In this document: positions 34,436 to 42,503 of the stretch, in pieces
How the letters are laid out: each line of letters begins with the position of its first letter
Numbering within the stretch: position 1 is the stretch's first letter
Assembly (NCBI RefSeq): GCF_000300515.1
Contig: NZ_AMSI01000001.1
Span: 434,001-498,000 of the forward strand
Source of the DNA: Nitratireductor indicus C115
GTDB taxonomy: Bacteria > Pseudomonadota > Alphaproteobacteria > Rhizobiales > Rhizobiaceae
Direction: 5' to 3'
DNA length: 64,000 nt
The notes under the pieces: generated by a model
Databases searched by the model: none
What the model was told of the DNA's origin: nothing
The model's input: only the letters and a program-made list of their open reading frames with translations
Program-made: the position numbers and the translations under genes

Positions 34436-36211
34436 ATGAAAATGAACACTGAAGAGGCATTCGTCAAAGTCCTGCAAATGCATGGAATCCGGCAGGCTTT
34501 CGGCATCATCGGTTCTGCGATGATGCCGGTTTCCGATCTGTTTCCCAAGGCAGGCATTACGTTCTGGGATTGCGCGCACGAAACGAACGCGGCGCTGATC
34601 TGCGATGGCTATAGCCGCGCCACGGGCCAGATGGCCATGGCAATCGCTCAGAACGGGCCGGGCGTTACCGGCTTCGTGACGGCCGTCAAGACGGCTTACT
34701 GGAATCATACGCCTATGCTTCTCGTAACGCCTCAGGCTGCCAACAAGACGATTGGGCAGGGCGGCTTTCAGGAAGTCGACCAGATGGCGATGTTCGAGGA
34801 AATGGTCTGCTACCAGGAAGAGGTGCGCGATGCCTCCCGGGTGGCCGAAGTGTTGAACCGCGTCATCGAGAAGGCGTGGCGCGGTTGCGCGCCGGCGCAG
34901 ATCAACGTTCCGCGCGATTTCTGGACGCAGGTGATCGACATCGAACTGCCGCAGATCGTGCGGCTGGAGCGCCCTTCCGGTGGCGCCAGGGCTATTTCTG
35001 AAGCTGCCCGCCTTCTCTCGGACGCGAAGTTTCCAGTCATTCTGAATGGTGCAGGGGTCGTGATCGGCAACGCCATCGAGGATTCCCGGATGCTTGCCGA
35101 AAGGCTGGATGCGCCCGTGTGCTGCGGATATCAGCACAACGACGCCTTCCCGGGCAGTCATCCGCTGTCCGTTGGACCATTGGGGTACAATGGCTCCAAA
35201 GCGGCAATGGAACTGATCGCCAAGGCGGATGTGGTTCTGGCGCTGGGAACGCGTCTCAATCCCTTCTCCACCCTGCCGGGATACGGCATCGACTACTGGC
35301 CGAAGGATGCGAAGATCATTCAGGTCGATATCAATGCCGACCGCATTGGCCTGACCAAGAAGGTCACCGTGGGCATCTGCGGCGATGCCCGGCACGTTGC
35401 GCAACAACTACTCTCCCAATTGGCGTCCCATGCCGGTGACGCCGGCCGCGAGGAGCGGAAGAACCTGATCCATCGGACGAAATCCGCCTGGCTTCAGATG
35501 CTGTCGTCCCTCGATCATGAGGAAGACGATCCTGGCACGGTGTGGAACGAGGAAGCGCGCAGGAGGGACGCGGACCGCATGTCGCCGCGCCAGGCATGGC
35601 GGGCCATCCAGGCGGCACTGCCCGATGATGTCATCATCTCCACCGATATCGGCAACAACTGTGCCATCGGGAACGCCTATCCGTCGTTCGACACATCGCG
35701 CAGCTACCTCGCGCCAGGCATGTTCGGTCCCTGCGGCTATGCATTCCCCTCGATCATCGGCGCCAAGATCGGCTGTCCCGACAAGCCGGTGATCGGGTTC
35801 GCCGGCGATGGGGCTTTTGGAATATCCATGAACGAGATGGGGTCGATCGGGCGTGAGGATTGGCCGGCTATCACCATGGTGATCTTCCGCAACTATCAGT
35901 GGGGGGCGGAGAAGCGGAACACCACGCTCTGGTACGACAATAATTTCGTCGGCACCGAGCTCAATCCAAAACTCAGCTACGCGAAAGTCGCTGAAGGATG
36001 CGGTCTGAAAGGCGTGGTCGCAAAAACGCCGCAGGAACTAACGGAGGCCCTGCACAAGGCCGTGGAGGAACAGGCCAAGGGTATTACGACCTTTATCGAG
36101 GTGATCCTGAATCAGGAACTTGGCGAGCCCTTCCGGCGTGATGCGATGAAAAAGCCGGTCCCCGTCGCCGGCATCGATCCGAACGATATGCGGGATCAGA
36201 TCCCCGCTTAG
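34436..36211 (+). CDS. xsc: Sulfoacetaldehyde acetyltransferase Xsc
   Basis: ThDP enzyme that converts sulfoacetaldehyde and phosphate into acetyl phosphate and sulfite, the desulfonation step of C2-sulfonate catabolism. The 591-aa length and the N-terminus (MKMNTEEAFVKVLQMHGI, FGIIGSAMMPVSDLFPKAG) match Xsc almost word for word as I remember it. The catalytic Glu49 lies in CAHETNAAL, and the ThDP motif is GDG (457-459) with Asn486. AAGGAG precedes the start. pta follows, as in known xsc loci. The stop codon is part of repeat copy B. Confidence 0.96.
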   Translation: MKMNTEEAFVKVLQMHGIRQAFGIIGSAMMPVSDLFPKAGITFWDCAHETNAALICDGYSRATGQMAMAIAQNGPGVTGFVTAVKTAYWNHTPMLLVTPQAANKTIGQGGFQEVDQMAMFEEMVCYQEEVRDASRVAEVLNRVIEKAWRGCAPAQINVPRDFWTQVIDIELPQIVRLERPSGGARAISEAARLLSDAKFPVILNGAGVVIGNAIEDSRMLAERLDAPVCCGYQHNDAFPGSHPLSVGPLGYNGSKAAMELIAKADVVLALGTRLNPFSTLPGYGIDYWPKDAKIIQVDINADRIGLTKKVTVGICGDARHVAQQLLSQLASHAGDAGREERKNLIHRTKSAWLQMLSSLDHEEDDPGTVWNEEARRRDADRMSPRQAWRAIQAALPDDVIISTDIGNNCAIGNAYPSFDTSRSYLAPGMFGPCGYAFPSIIGAKIGCPDKPVIGFAGDGAFGISMNEMGSIGREDWPAITMVIFRNYQWGAEKRNTTLWYDNNFVGTELNPKLSYAKVAEGCGLKGVVAKTPQELTEALHKAVEEQAKGITTFIEVILNQELGEPFRRDAMKKPVPVAGIDPNDMRDQIPA

Positions 36212-36313
36212 AGCATTTTGCAGTCCGGTGGAATCACCTGACGCCCGCATAAATGCAGAAAAACAAGAAGATAGGGCGTGAAAGCGTTTCTGCGAAACGA
36301 TGAAGCGCTCTAG
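36209..36313 (+). repeat. Dispersed ~100-bp palindromic repeat, copy B
   Basis: Begins TAGAGCATTTTGCAG and ends GCGCTCTAG, so its ends are inverted (TAGAGC / GCTCTA). It contains CCGGTG-GAAT-CACCTG and a second hairpin around CGTTTCTGCGAAACG. It overlaps the xsc stop codon and separates xsc from pta. Confidence 0.85.
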
Positions 36314-36327
36314 GCGGGCCGGGTGCG

Positions 36328-36353
36328 GCGGAGGCCTCAAATCGGGCCTCCGC
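36328..36353 (+). terminator. GC-rich hairpin between xsc and pta
   Basis: GCGGAGGCC (36328-36336) pairs perfectly with GGCCTCCGC (36345-36353) across 8 bases. No U-run follows, so termination would be partial at best. With repeat B it may lower pta expression relative to xsc. Confidence 0.5.
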
Positions 36354-36478
36354 TCCCTGCTGGAATCATGCGTAATGTGCAAACTCCGTTTATCCATGTT
36401 CTCGCCACAGCAGACCGTTCATCACTGCAACAAGCCGGGTCTTCAGGCGTGCCGGTTCGAGTGGATGCGGGGACGGGT

Positions 36479-37513
36479 ATGAACGAGCTCGATCGCTTGG
36501 TCGAACGCGCCAGCCGCGATCCGGCGCGCATTGCGCTTGCGGAAGGAGAGGACCGGCGCGTTCTTGAAGCGGCCGTGCGGGCGCAGGCCGACGGCCTTTC
36601 GGCTCCCATCCTCGTGGGCGACGCTGGCAAGATTTCTGCCGGTCTGAAGGACCTTGGAGCAAATGCCGGACGTTTCCGAATAGAAGACCCGAAAGCTTCG
36701 GGGCTCTCGAAACGTTTCATCGACCGCTATCTCGAGCTGCGGCGAATGAAAGGCGCGAGCGAAGCTGATGCACAGGCGGCGATAGCCGACCCATTGGGAT
36801 TTGCCGCCATGCTCGTACGCGAGGGGGAAGCCGATGGCATGATCGGCGGAGCCGTAGCGACCACGGCCCATACCGTAAGAACGGCCCTTCAGATTGTCGG
36901 GCGGGCAGCCGATGCGACGATTGTCTCCAGTTTCTTCCTGATGCTTTTGACAGCCCGGCAACACAGGGAAAAGGGCGCGCTTGTCTTCGCCGATTGCGGG
37001 TTGGTCGTGGAACCGAATGCGGAAGAACTGGCGCAGATCGCCTTGTCCTCGGCGCGTTCGTGCCGTGCGCTCATCGGTGCTGATCCCCGGGTGGCGATGC
37101 TGTCGTTCTCCACGATGGGCAGTGCCATTCACGAACGGGTGGATAAGGTGGTGCGGGCGACGCAGATCGTGCGCCGGGCCGAGCCGCAATTGCTGATCGA
37201 TGGCGAAATGCAGTTCGACACGGCCTTCGAGCCCGTGGTGAACACCATGAAGGCTCCGAATTCCTTGACGCGCGGGCAAGCGAATGTCTTCATTTTCCCG
37301 AATCTCGAAGCAGGAAACATAGGCTACAAGATCGCGCAGAGGATCGGTGGAGCGACGGCGATAGGCCCGGTTCTGCAAGGCTTGGCAAAGCCGTGCAACG
37401 ACCTGTCGCGCGGCTGCAGTGTCAATGACATCTACGCGATGATCGCAGTCACGACGGTTCAATACCGCTCTCTTGTCCAGGGAACCGGGCGCCAAGCGCA
37501 CACTGGCTGCTGA
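36479..37513 (+). CDS. pta: Phosphate acetyltransferase Pta
   Basis: Converts acetyl phosphate to acetyl-CoA, completing the Xsc reaction. The 344-aa protein is the short form consisting only of the PTA/PTB domain: LAEGEDRRVLEAA, MIGGAVATTAHTVRTALQ, ADCGLVVEPNAEELAQIA, MLSFSTMGSA, NVFIFPNLEAGNIGYK. The frame is open upstream to 36323, but family similarity begins at MNELDRLVERA (36479), where the ribosome site is weak. It is separated from xsc by repeat B and a hairpin, so it may have its own promoter. Its 3' end faces the cspA terminator. Confidence 0.93.
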   Translation: MNELDRLVERASRDPARIALAEGEDRRVLEAAVRAQADGLSAPILVGDAGKISAGLKDLGANAGRFRIEDPKASGLSKRFIDRYLELRRMKGASEADAQAAIADPLGFAAMLVREGEADGMIGGAVATTAHTVRTALQIVGRAADATIVSSFFLMLLTARQHREKGALVFADCGLVVEPNAEELAQIALSSARSCRALIGADPRVAMLSFSTMGSAIHERVDKVVRATQIVRRAEPQLLIDGEMQFDTAFEPVVNTMKAPNSLTRGQANVFIFPNLEAGNIGYKIAQRIGGATAIGPVLQGLAKPCNDLSRGCSVNDIYAMIAVTTVQYRSLVQGTGRQAHTGC

Positions 37514-37597
37514 GACCTGCGAATGCTGGGGAAAAGATGCGAGGTCCGGCCTTATTCTTCTATAGTGGCCGCTATGAACTCCCGGGAGGCGCAAGAA

Positions 37598-37627
37598 AAC
37601 AAAAAGGCCGGGCATGAGCCCGACCTC
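37598..37627 (-). terminator. Intrinsic terminator of the cold-shock gene
   Basis: On the minus strand GGTCGGGC-TCAT-GCCCGGCC is followed by TTTTTGTTTTC, a classic rho-independent terminator about 60 bases after the cold-shock stop codon. It is also placed to stop read-through towards pta. Confidence 0.85.
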
Positions 37628-37685
37628 TCGTCGTCATCTTCGTTCCGTGCCAGTACATCCGTGGTCACGGGACGGGATGAAAGCT

Positions 37686-37895
37686 TTAGACAGCCTGAAG
37701 GTTGTCCGCAGCGTTCTTGCCGCTGCGTTTGTCCTGGACAACGTCAAAGCCGATCTTCTGTCCCTCGGTAAGGCTGTGCATGCCAGCGCGCTCGACGGCA
37801 GAAATATGAACGAAAACGTCGTTCCCGCCATCATCCGGGGCGATAAAACCATAGCCCTTGCTCTGGTTGAAGAACTTTACGGTACCAATAGTCAT
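37686..37895 (-). CDS. Cold-shock protein, CspA family
   Basis: 69-aa single-stranded nucleic-acid-binding OB fold. RNP1 (KGYGFIAPDD) and RNP2 (DVFVHIS) are intact. The start at 37895 follows GGAGA; a methionine four codons upstream is less likely. The upstream region is long and AT-rich, as in cold-shock mRNAs with structured leaders. Confidence 0.95.
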   Translation of the reverse strand: MTIGTVKFFNQSKGYGFIAPDDGGNDVFVHISAVERAGMHSLTEGQKIGFDVVQDKRSGKNAADNLQAV

Positions 37896-38475
37896 GACGA
37901 TCTCCATAAAAGTCGGTCACAAGAAATTTCCACCACGTTTTTTGGCGTAGCAGAGCCATTGATCGATTTTGAAAGAGGAAGATCGCAAAGACCGTCTGAC
38001 GGCAGAGACAAAGTTCGACAGGCAAGATCGATATTTCGCAAATATGGGTTGCATTCGTGTCGGAAGCAAGGCGTACGGAAATTTTATTTCGGTGAATTTT
38101 TTCACTGCGAAGACAGTCGGATTGCCGGCCGGTTGTCGTGAACGGCTGCCAAAGCACGCTTGACGGTCATGATCGAGGCGCGAACTGATGTGCGCTGCAC
38201 GGTATGATCCGCCGTCAGCCTGCCTCCTTCTTGGGGTGCAAGCGACCGCGAAATGAGGAATGTATTAAGCGCAGATGATGGTGAAAACCGTATCCCGGAT
38301 TTCACGAAACTGAGGAGGATAGCGGGCGGACATCGATTCGCGTGAACCTGGCGTACCGATTTTCCATTCTCTTTCAGGTACTCTAATAACGGTGGGAACC
38401 TGAGCGCTGCAATCATGGGGGCGATCCGGGCTTGCAGGAATTATCGAGTTTTCCGTTTATCGGTGTAAGGTCACA
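37896..38475. other. 580-bp gene-free region between cold-shock gene and GntR gene
   Basis: The left part (37896-38110) is AT-rich and probably holds the long leader and promoter of the cold-shock gene. The middle holds a copy of the tRNA-Gly upstream region (38126-38222). The right part (38223-38475) leads into the GntR gene. None of the short open frames here has a ribosome site or family likeness. Confidence 0.6.
38126..38222 (+). repeat. Diverged copy of the tRNA-Gly promoter region, with a tRNA-like 5' remnant
   Basis: GGTTGTCGTGAA, CGCTTGACG and GCGCTGC followed by GGTATGAT and a GTCAGCCT-like stretch appear here in the same order as in 58954-59045, just before and inside tRNA-Gly(CCC). 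The tRNA-like part breaks off after about 20 bases and cannot fold as a tRNA. It looks like the debris of a duplication or integration event at the tRNA locus. Confidence 0.55.
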
Positions 38476-39462
38476 ATGCGAACCAAGACATATTATCAGC
38501 TGGTGCGGGATGTCCTTGCTAGGAATATCGAAACCGGAAGATTGCCGGCCGGTACCCGTCTTTATACGGCCGCCGTGGCCGATCGTCTCGGTATCAGCCG
38601 CCCCCCAGCCAAACGCGCAATAGAGATGCTGGCCAGTGAAGGGCTTTTGAGCGCTTTGCCCAAGCAGGGATATCAGGTTGGTGGACCCGATATAGGCGCA
38701 ACCGCAGTGCGCGAGAATCTGCATCTGCTGGATCTCGATCTGTCCATGATGACAAATCAGAGCAGTACACCTTTGGCGCCCCGTTGGGGTGAAGTCCATG
38801 ATCGGTTGAAGGGGCAGCTTCTGAATGTCATCCCCTTTGGCACCTACCAGATTTCCGAGAGTGCGGTGGCGGAGACCTACGGCGTTTCCCGTACGGTGGC
38901 GCATGAAGCCTTGGCGCGGCTCGATGCTGAAGGCATCGTTCGCAAGAGCAGGACCTCCCATTGGACTGCTGGTCCTCTTTCGGTGAGAATGCTCGACGAG
39001 GCCCAGGAAATTCGTATTCTGCTGGAACCCGCAGCACTGGTTCAGGCGGGGCCGGATATGTCTCGCGAAGAGCTACTTGCAATAAGGGCAGCCTTGCGCA
39101 ACGCGGCTGCCGACGGTCCGGCGCTTTCCATTCCTCGCCTCGCCGAACTGGAAACCGCGCTGCATGTAACTTGCCTTGCGACGTTGAAAAACCGCAAGCT
39201 GCATGATCTCCTGATACGGCTTCAATTGGATCACATCGTGAATGAGCTGTTCCGACGCCATGTCACCACACCCGATGACCGCGATATGATCGCAGAACAC
39301 TCTCTGGTTATCGATCATTTGCTGATTGGAGATTTTACAGGAGCCGGGGAGTCCTTGCGGTATCATCTGCATGAAGACCACCAAAGGACACGCGCGCGCC
39401 TGAAGGTCCTGTCGCTCTTCAGGGAGCCGCAGATTGCCCCCTGGCTTAGCCCATTGAATTGA
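38476..39462 (+). CDS. GntR-type regulator with two winged-helix domains and an FCD domain
   Basis: 328 aa. A first GntR winged helix spans residues 5-68 (PAGTRLYTAAVADRLGISRPPAKRAIEMLASEGLL). A second, complete one spans 105-170 (PFGTYQISESAVAETYGVSRTVAHEALARLDAEGIV). The FCD ligand-binding domain follows (172-315) with metal-type histidines (HVTCLA, EHSLVIDHLL, RYHLHED). Ordinary FadR/FCD regulators have one DNA-binding domain and about 230 aa. A weak AAGGT precedes the start. A binding-protein-like gene follows after 7 bases, so the pair is co-transcribed and may act together on the amidohydrolase-Dpp genes. Confidence 0.85.
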   Translation: MRTKTYYQLVRDVLARNIETGRLPAGTRLYTAAVADRLGISRPPAKRAIEMLASEGLLSALPKQGYQVGGPDIGATAVRENLHLLDLDLSMMTNQSSTPLAPRWGEVHDRLKGQLLNVIPFGTYQISESAVAETYGVSRTVAHEALARLDAEGIVRKSRTSHWTAGPLSVRMLDEAQEIRILLEPAALVQAGPDMSREELLAIRAALRNAAADGPALSIPRLAELETALHVTCLATLKNRKLHDLLIRLQLDHIVNELFRRHVTTPDDRDMIAEHSLVIDHLLIGDFTGAGESLRYHLHEDHQRTRARLKVLSLFREPQIAPWLSPLN

Positions 39463-39469
39463 GGGGGCG

Positions 39470-40624
39470 ATGATGCGTACAGGCAAGACACCGGCCCTGC
39501 GTGTGATTATTCGAAGCGAGATGATCGGGCAGCCGATCATAGACCGTGCGCGGGTGGAACTCCCGTTTCCGATTGTGTTCGAAACGATCGATAGCCTGGA
39601 AAGCTTGCGCAGGGTGGTGCAGCAGCCCGAGAGCTACGATGTATACCATCAGTGGCATACGGTCGATCTCATGTGGACTGCGCGTGCCATACAGCCGATC
39701 GAGTTGTCCCGCCTCGGCAACGGCAATGCCGTTTTGGCACGGGCGCGCAGGCCGTTGGGCAATTATCCGTTCGCCGGCATATTCGTACAGCCCGATGGGA
39801 GACTTGGTTCTGCCCACAGTTCCCATGTTGCAATCATGCCGGTCGCGCAGGGGGTGGATTGCTTCGGCTACAATCCGGCGCTGCGGGAAAAGATCGGCGA
39901 CGACGAGCCGGAAAGCTGGGGTTGGCTGCTGGATTCCCGGCTGAGAGGCCGGGTTGCGCTGCTTGCAGATCCCGTTCTGGGCATGATCGAAGCCGCGCTG
40001 GCGACCGAAGCGGCGGAGGGGTTGCGCTACAATAATGTGGCCAATCTCAGCATCGACGAGATCGATATGGTCGTGGACGGGTTGATCCTGCGCAAGAAGA
40101 AGGGCCATTTCAAAGGGTTCTGGTCCAATTCCGATGAATCCGTGCGGCTGGCGCGACGTGGCGGGGTTCTTATCCAGAGCATGTTCGGGCCAACGGTTCA
40201 GCGTCTGCGCCGCGAAGGGATTCCTTTGCGGATCGCCAGCGCTATAGAAGGTGGGCGCGGATGGCATACGGACCTTTGTATCTCTAGGGATACGAAGGGG
40301 GAGCGGCTGGACGCTGCTTATGCATATCTGGACTGGTGGTTGTCGGGCTTTCCCGGTGCGGCGGTTTCGCGGCAGGGATACTATTCGATCCTGCCGGAAA
40401 CGGCGCGTGGGTATCTGAGCATTGATGAGTGGGACTATTGGTACGGCGGAAAGCCGGCGTCGCAAACGCTTCTTGACGGCGATGCGCAGCCGACAATCCG
40501 CGAAGGCGATGTCAGGGATGGTGGCTCGTATTACGAGCGCATGGCTGGCGTACGTGTCTGGAACGCTTTCATGGATGAGCACACCTATCTCACCCACCGC
40601 TGGCAGGAATTTCTGAGCGCCTGA
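39470..40624 (+). CDS. Periplasmic-binding-protein-like protein without signal peptide
   Basis: 384 aa. The middle shows features of spermidine/putrescine-type ABC binding proteins (YPFAGIFVQPDG, VDCFGYNPALREKIGDDEPESWGWLLD, AAYAYLDWWLSGFPGAAVSRQGYYS). The N-terminus, however, is polar and has no signal peptide, Tat motif or membrane helix, and there is no PotBC gene beside it. GAGGGGG precedes the start. Coupled to the double-winged-helix GntR gene, it may be a cytoplasmic ligand sensor for that regulator. Alternatively it is an ABC binding protein whose signal was lost. Confidence 0.7.
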   Translation: MMRTGKTPALRVIIRSEMIGQPIIDRARVELPFPIVFETIDSLESLRRVVQQPESYDVYHQWHTVDLMWTARAIQPIELSRLGNGNAVLARARRPLGNYPFAGIFVQPDGRLGSAHSSHVAIMPVAQGVDCFGYNPALREKIGDDEPESWGWLLDSRLRGRVALLADPVLGMIEAALATEAAEGLRYNNVANLSIDEIDMVVDGLILRKKKGHFKGFWSNSDESVRLARRGGVLIQSMFGPTVQRLRREGIPLRIASAIEGGRGWHTDLCISRDTKGERLDAAYAYLDWWLSGFPGAAVSRQGYYSILPETARGYLSIDEWDYWYGGKPASQTLLDGDAQPTIREGDVRDGGSYYERMAGVRVWNAFMDEHTYLTHRWQEFLSA

Positions 40625-40829
40625 GCCTTGGGATTCCGCGTCGTTGAATTTGCTGCTGCCCGATATTCGTATCGGGTGATGTGCAATCAAAAATTCTGAA
40701 TTTCGAGCGCATTATTCCGTTTTAGATCATGGAGAATCTCTCTGTGGTTGTGGGGCTTTGCGTCTGGAAATGTGGGTGTGCTTGCGCGGGATATCCATAA
40801 AGTCTTGAAAATAATAGCTGTATTTCGCC

Positions 40830-40849
40830 AGATATCGGTAGATATCGGA
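40830..40849. promoter_or_regulatory. Tandem AGATATCGG repeat before the amidohydrolase gene
   Basis: AGATATCGG occurs twice, one helical turn apart, in the 371-bp AT-rich gap 40625-40995. Each copy holds the palindrome GATATC, so this could be a double binding site for the upstream GntR protein. I see no gene in the gap: an open frame that continues upstream of the amidohydrolase start is compositionally unlike coding sequence. Confidence 0.4.
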
Positions 40850-40995
40850 CGGCTCATCTCGTCTTCCAAGGAGGCGGGGTCGGTGTTTTTCTAGCGGTGG
40901 TTTTGCTTCATTGTCATCGATTCTCTTTTGAAAAAATGTTGATCGCATGCGTTGTTCATTTTAGCTTGATCGAAAGTCACGAGGAGAGACCCATT

Positions 40996-42432
40996 ATGGT
41001 GGTGAAGCTAATCCGCGCAGGCCATATCATCGCGTATCAAAACGGAACCCATGCCCATCTTCGCGATGGAGTAATCGTGGTCGAGGATGATCGCATCGCA
41101 TATGTGGGTAAAACGTTTGACGGTGAGGCGGACGAGGTGATCGACGCGTCTGACAAGATCGTCACGCCGGGCTTCATAAACACCCATGTTCACATGAGTG
41201 AATCGCCGCTCGACCGTTCGTTCGTGGAAGATCGGGGGCCTCGCAATTTCTATCTTTCGGGCTTGTTCGAGTTTCTGACCGCGCGCGATGGCGCAATCAC
41301 CGATCAGGCGCGCAGGGCTTCGATTGCGATGTCAGTGCCGGAGATGATCCGCACCGGCACCACAACTGTCGTCGAAATGGGAAGCCATGGCGATTACGTT
41401 GCAGAGCAGTGTGAGAAGGTGGGGCTGCGGGCCTATATCGGAGAGATGTATCGATCCGGCCGCTGGTATACCGATGACGGGCGCAGCGTGAAATATGAGT
41501 GGTGGGAGGATGATGGCCGTGAGCGCATGGACCATGCGGTCGACTTCATCGAGCGGCTCGAGGGACGCGGCAATGGGTTGCTCAAGGGATTCCTGACCCC
41601 TGCGCAGGTGGATACCTGCTCGGCCGCCCTTCTGAAGCGCACGGCAGAGATCGGGCGGGAGATGAAGGTACCGGTCGCGTTGCACGTCTCCCAGTCAGTT
41701 CCCGAGTTCCAGGAGATGGTCCGCCGCAACGGATGTTCTCCGGTGGAATGGCTGCATGAGCTGGGTTTCCTCGGCGATAACGTGTTGTTGGGGCACGTCA
41801 TCATGCCGGCGGGATCGAGCTGGGTGAACTACCACGGAAACGACCTGGAGATTCTGTCGGACACCGGCACGAACGTGGCGCACAACGTCTGGGTATTTGC
41901 GCGGCGCGGTATCGCGATGGAGAGCTACGCTCGCTATCTGGAAAAGGGAATCAATATGGTTCTCGGCACAGACACCTGTCCTCAAAGCATGATCGAGGCG
42001 CTTCGCTGGACTGCGGTGATAAGCAAAATCCAGGATCGCCGGACCGAGGTGGCCACGGCGGCGGATGTCTTCAATTCCGCAACGCTTGCAGGCGCGAAGT
42101 CGCTGGGCCGGGACGATCTCGGACGTATCGCCAAGGGCGCAAAGGCAGACATGCTTTTCTGGGAGGGGCAGGGGCTGTTCATGACACCGCTTCGCGATCC
42201 GATCCGCAACATCGTCTATTCGGCAACGCCGGAAGATCTGCACTCCACGATGATCGACGGGCGGATGGTGATGGAGAACCGGGTTATCCCGGGCGTCGAC
42301 CTGGACAAGCTGTCCACGGATCTTCAGCTCGGAGCCCAGCATATGTGGGAGCACATGCATGTAACTGACTGGGGCAAGCGCAATATCGAGCAGCTTTCCC
42401 CGTCCAGTTATCCCGAGTTTCGCGCGCAGTAA
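40996..42432 (+). CDS. Amidohydrolase of the Atz/Trz/guanine-deaminase type
   Basis: Metal-dependent hydrolase of 478 aa. Metal ligands appear as HVHMSES (TPGFINTHVHMS), a central His in ALHVSQS, a following His in LLGHVIM and a late Asp in VLGTDTCPQ. The C-terminal IAKGAKADMLFW is typical of the superfamily. Substrates of relatives are N-heterocycles: triazines, guanine, cytosine, S-adenosylhomocysteine. It stands before a Dpp/Opp-type importer, so it probably hydrolyses the imported compound. GGAGAG precedes ATG 40996; the longer frame from 40897 is unlikely. Confidence 0.85.
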   Translation: MVVKLIRAGHIIAYQNGTHAHLRDGVIVVEDDRIAYVGKTFDGEADEVIDASDKIVTPGFINTHVHMSESPLDRSFVEDRGPRNFYLSGLFEFLTARDGAITDQARRASIAMSVPEMIRTGTTTVVEMGSHGDYVAEQCEKVGLRAYIGEMYRSGRWYTDDGRSVKYEWWEDDGRERMDHAVDFIERLEGRGNGLLKGFLTPAQVDTCSAALLKRTAEIGREMKVPVALHVSQSVPEFQEMVRRNGCSPVEWLHELGFLGDNVLLGHVIMPAGSSWVNYHGNDLEILSDTGTNVAHNVWVFARRGIAMESYARYLEKGINMVLGTDTCPQSMIEALRWTAVISKIQDRRTEVATAADVFNSATLAGAKSLGRDDLGRIAKGAKADMLFWEGQGLFMTPLRDPIRNIVYSATPEDLHSTMIDGRMVMENRVIPGVDLDKLSTDLQLGAQHMWEHMHVTDWGKRNIEQLSPSSYPEFRAQ

Positions 42433-42443
42433 GCGTTTCGACA

Positions 42444-42467
42444 CTGAGCCGTCCCGTTTGGGGCGGC
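42444..42467 (+). terminator. Hairpin between amidohydrolase and dppA-like genes
   Basis: GAGCCGTCCC-GTTT-GGGGCGGCTC forms a 10-bp stem with one G-U pair, 11 bases after the stop. It is followed by TCATAAC, without a clear U-run, so it may be a weak terminator or a processing site. Confidence 0.5.
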
Positions 42468-42503
42468 TCTCATAACAAACATAAATCAAAAAGGGGAATT
42501 TCC

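Noticed and set aside
34436-36211. Acetolactate synthase or generic ThDP decarboxylase
   Set aside because: The N-terminal sequence and the pta neighbour are specific for sulfoacetaldehyde acetyltransferase.
38126-38222. A second functional tRNA-Gly
   Set aside because: Only about 20 bases resemble the tRNA 5' part; no anticodon arm, T arm or acceptor 3' strand is present.
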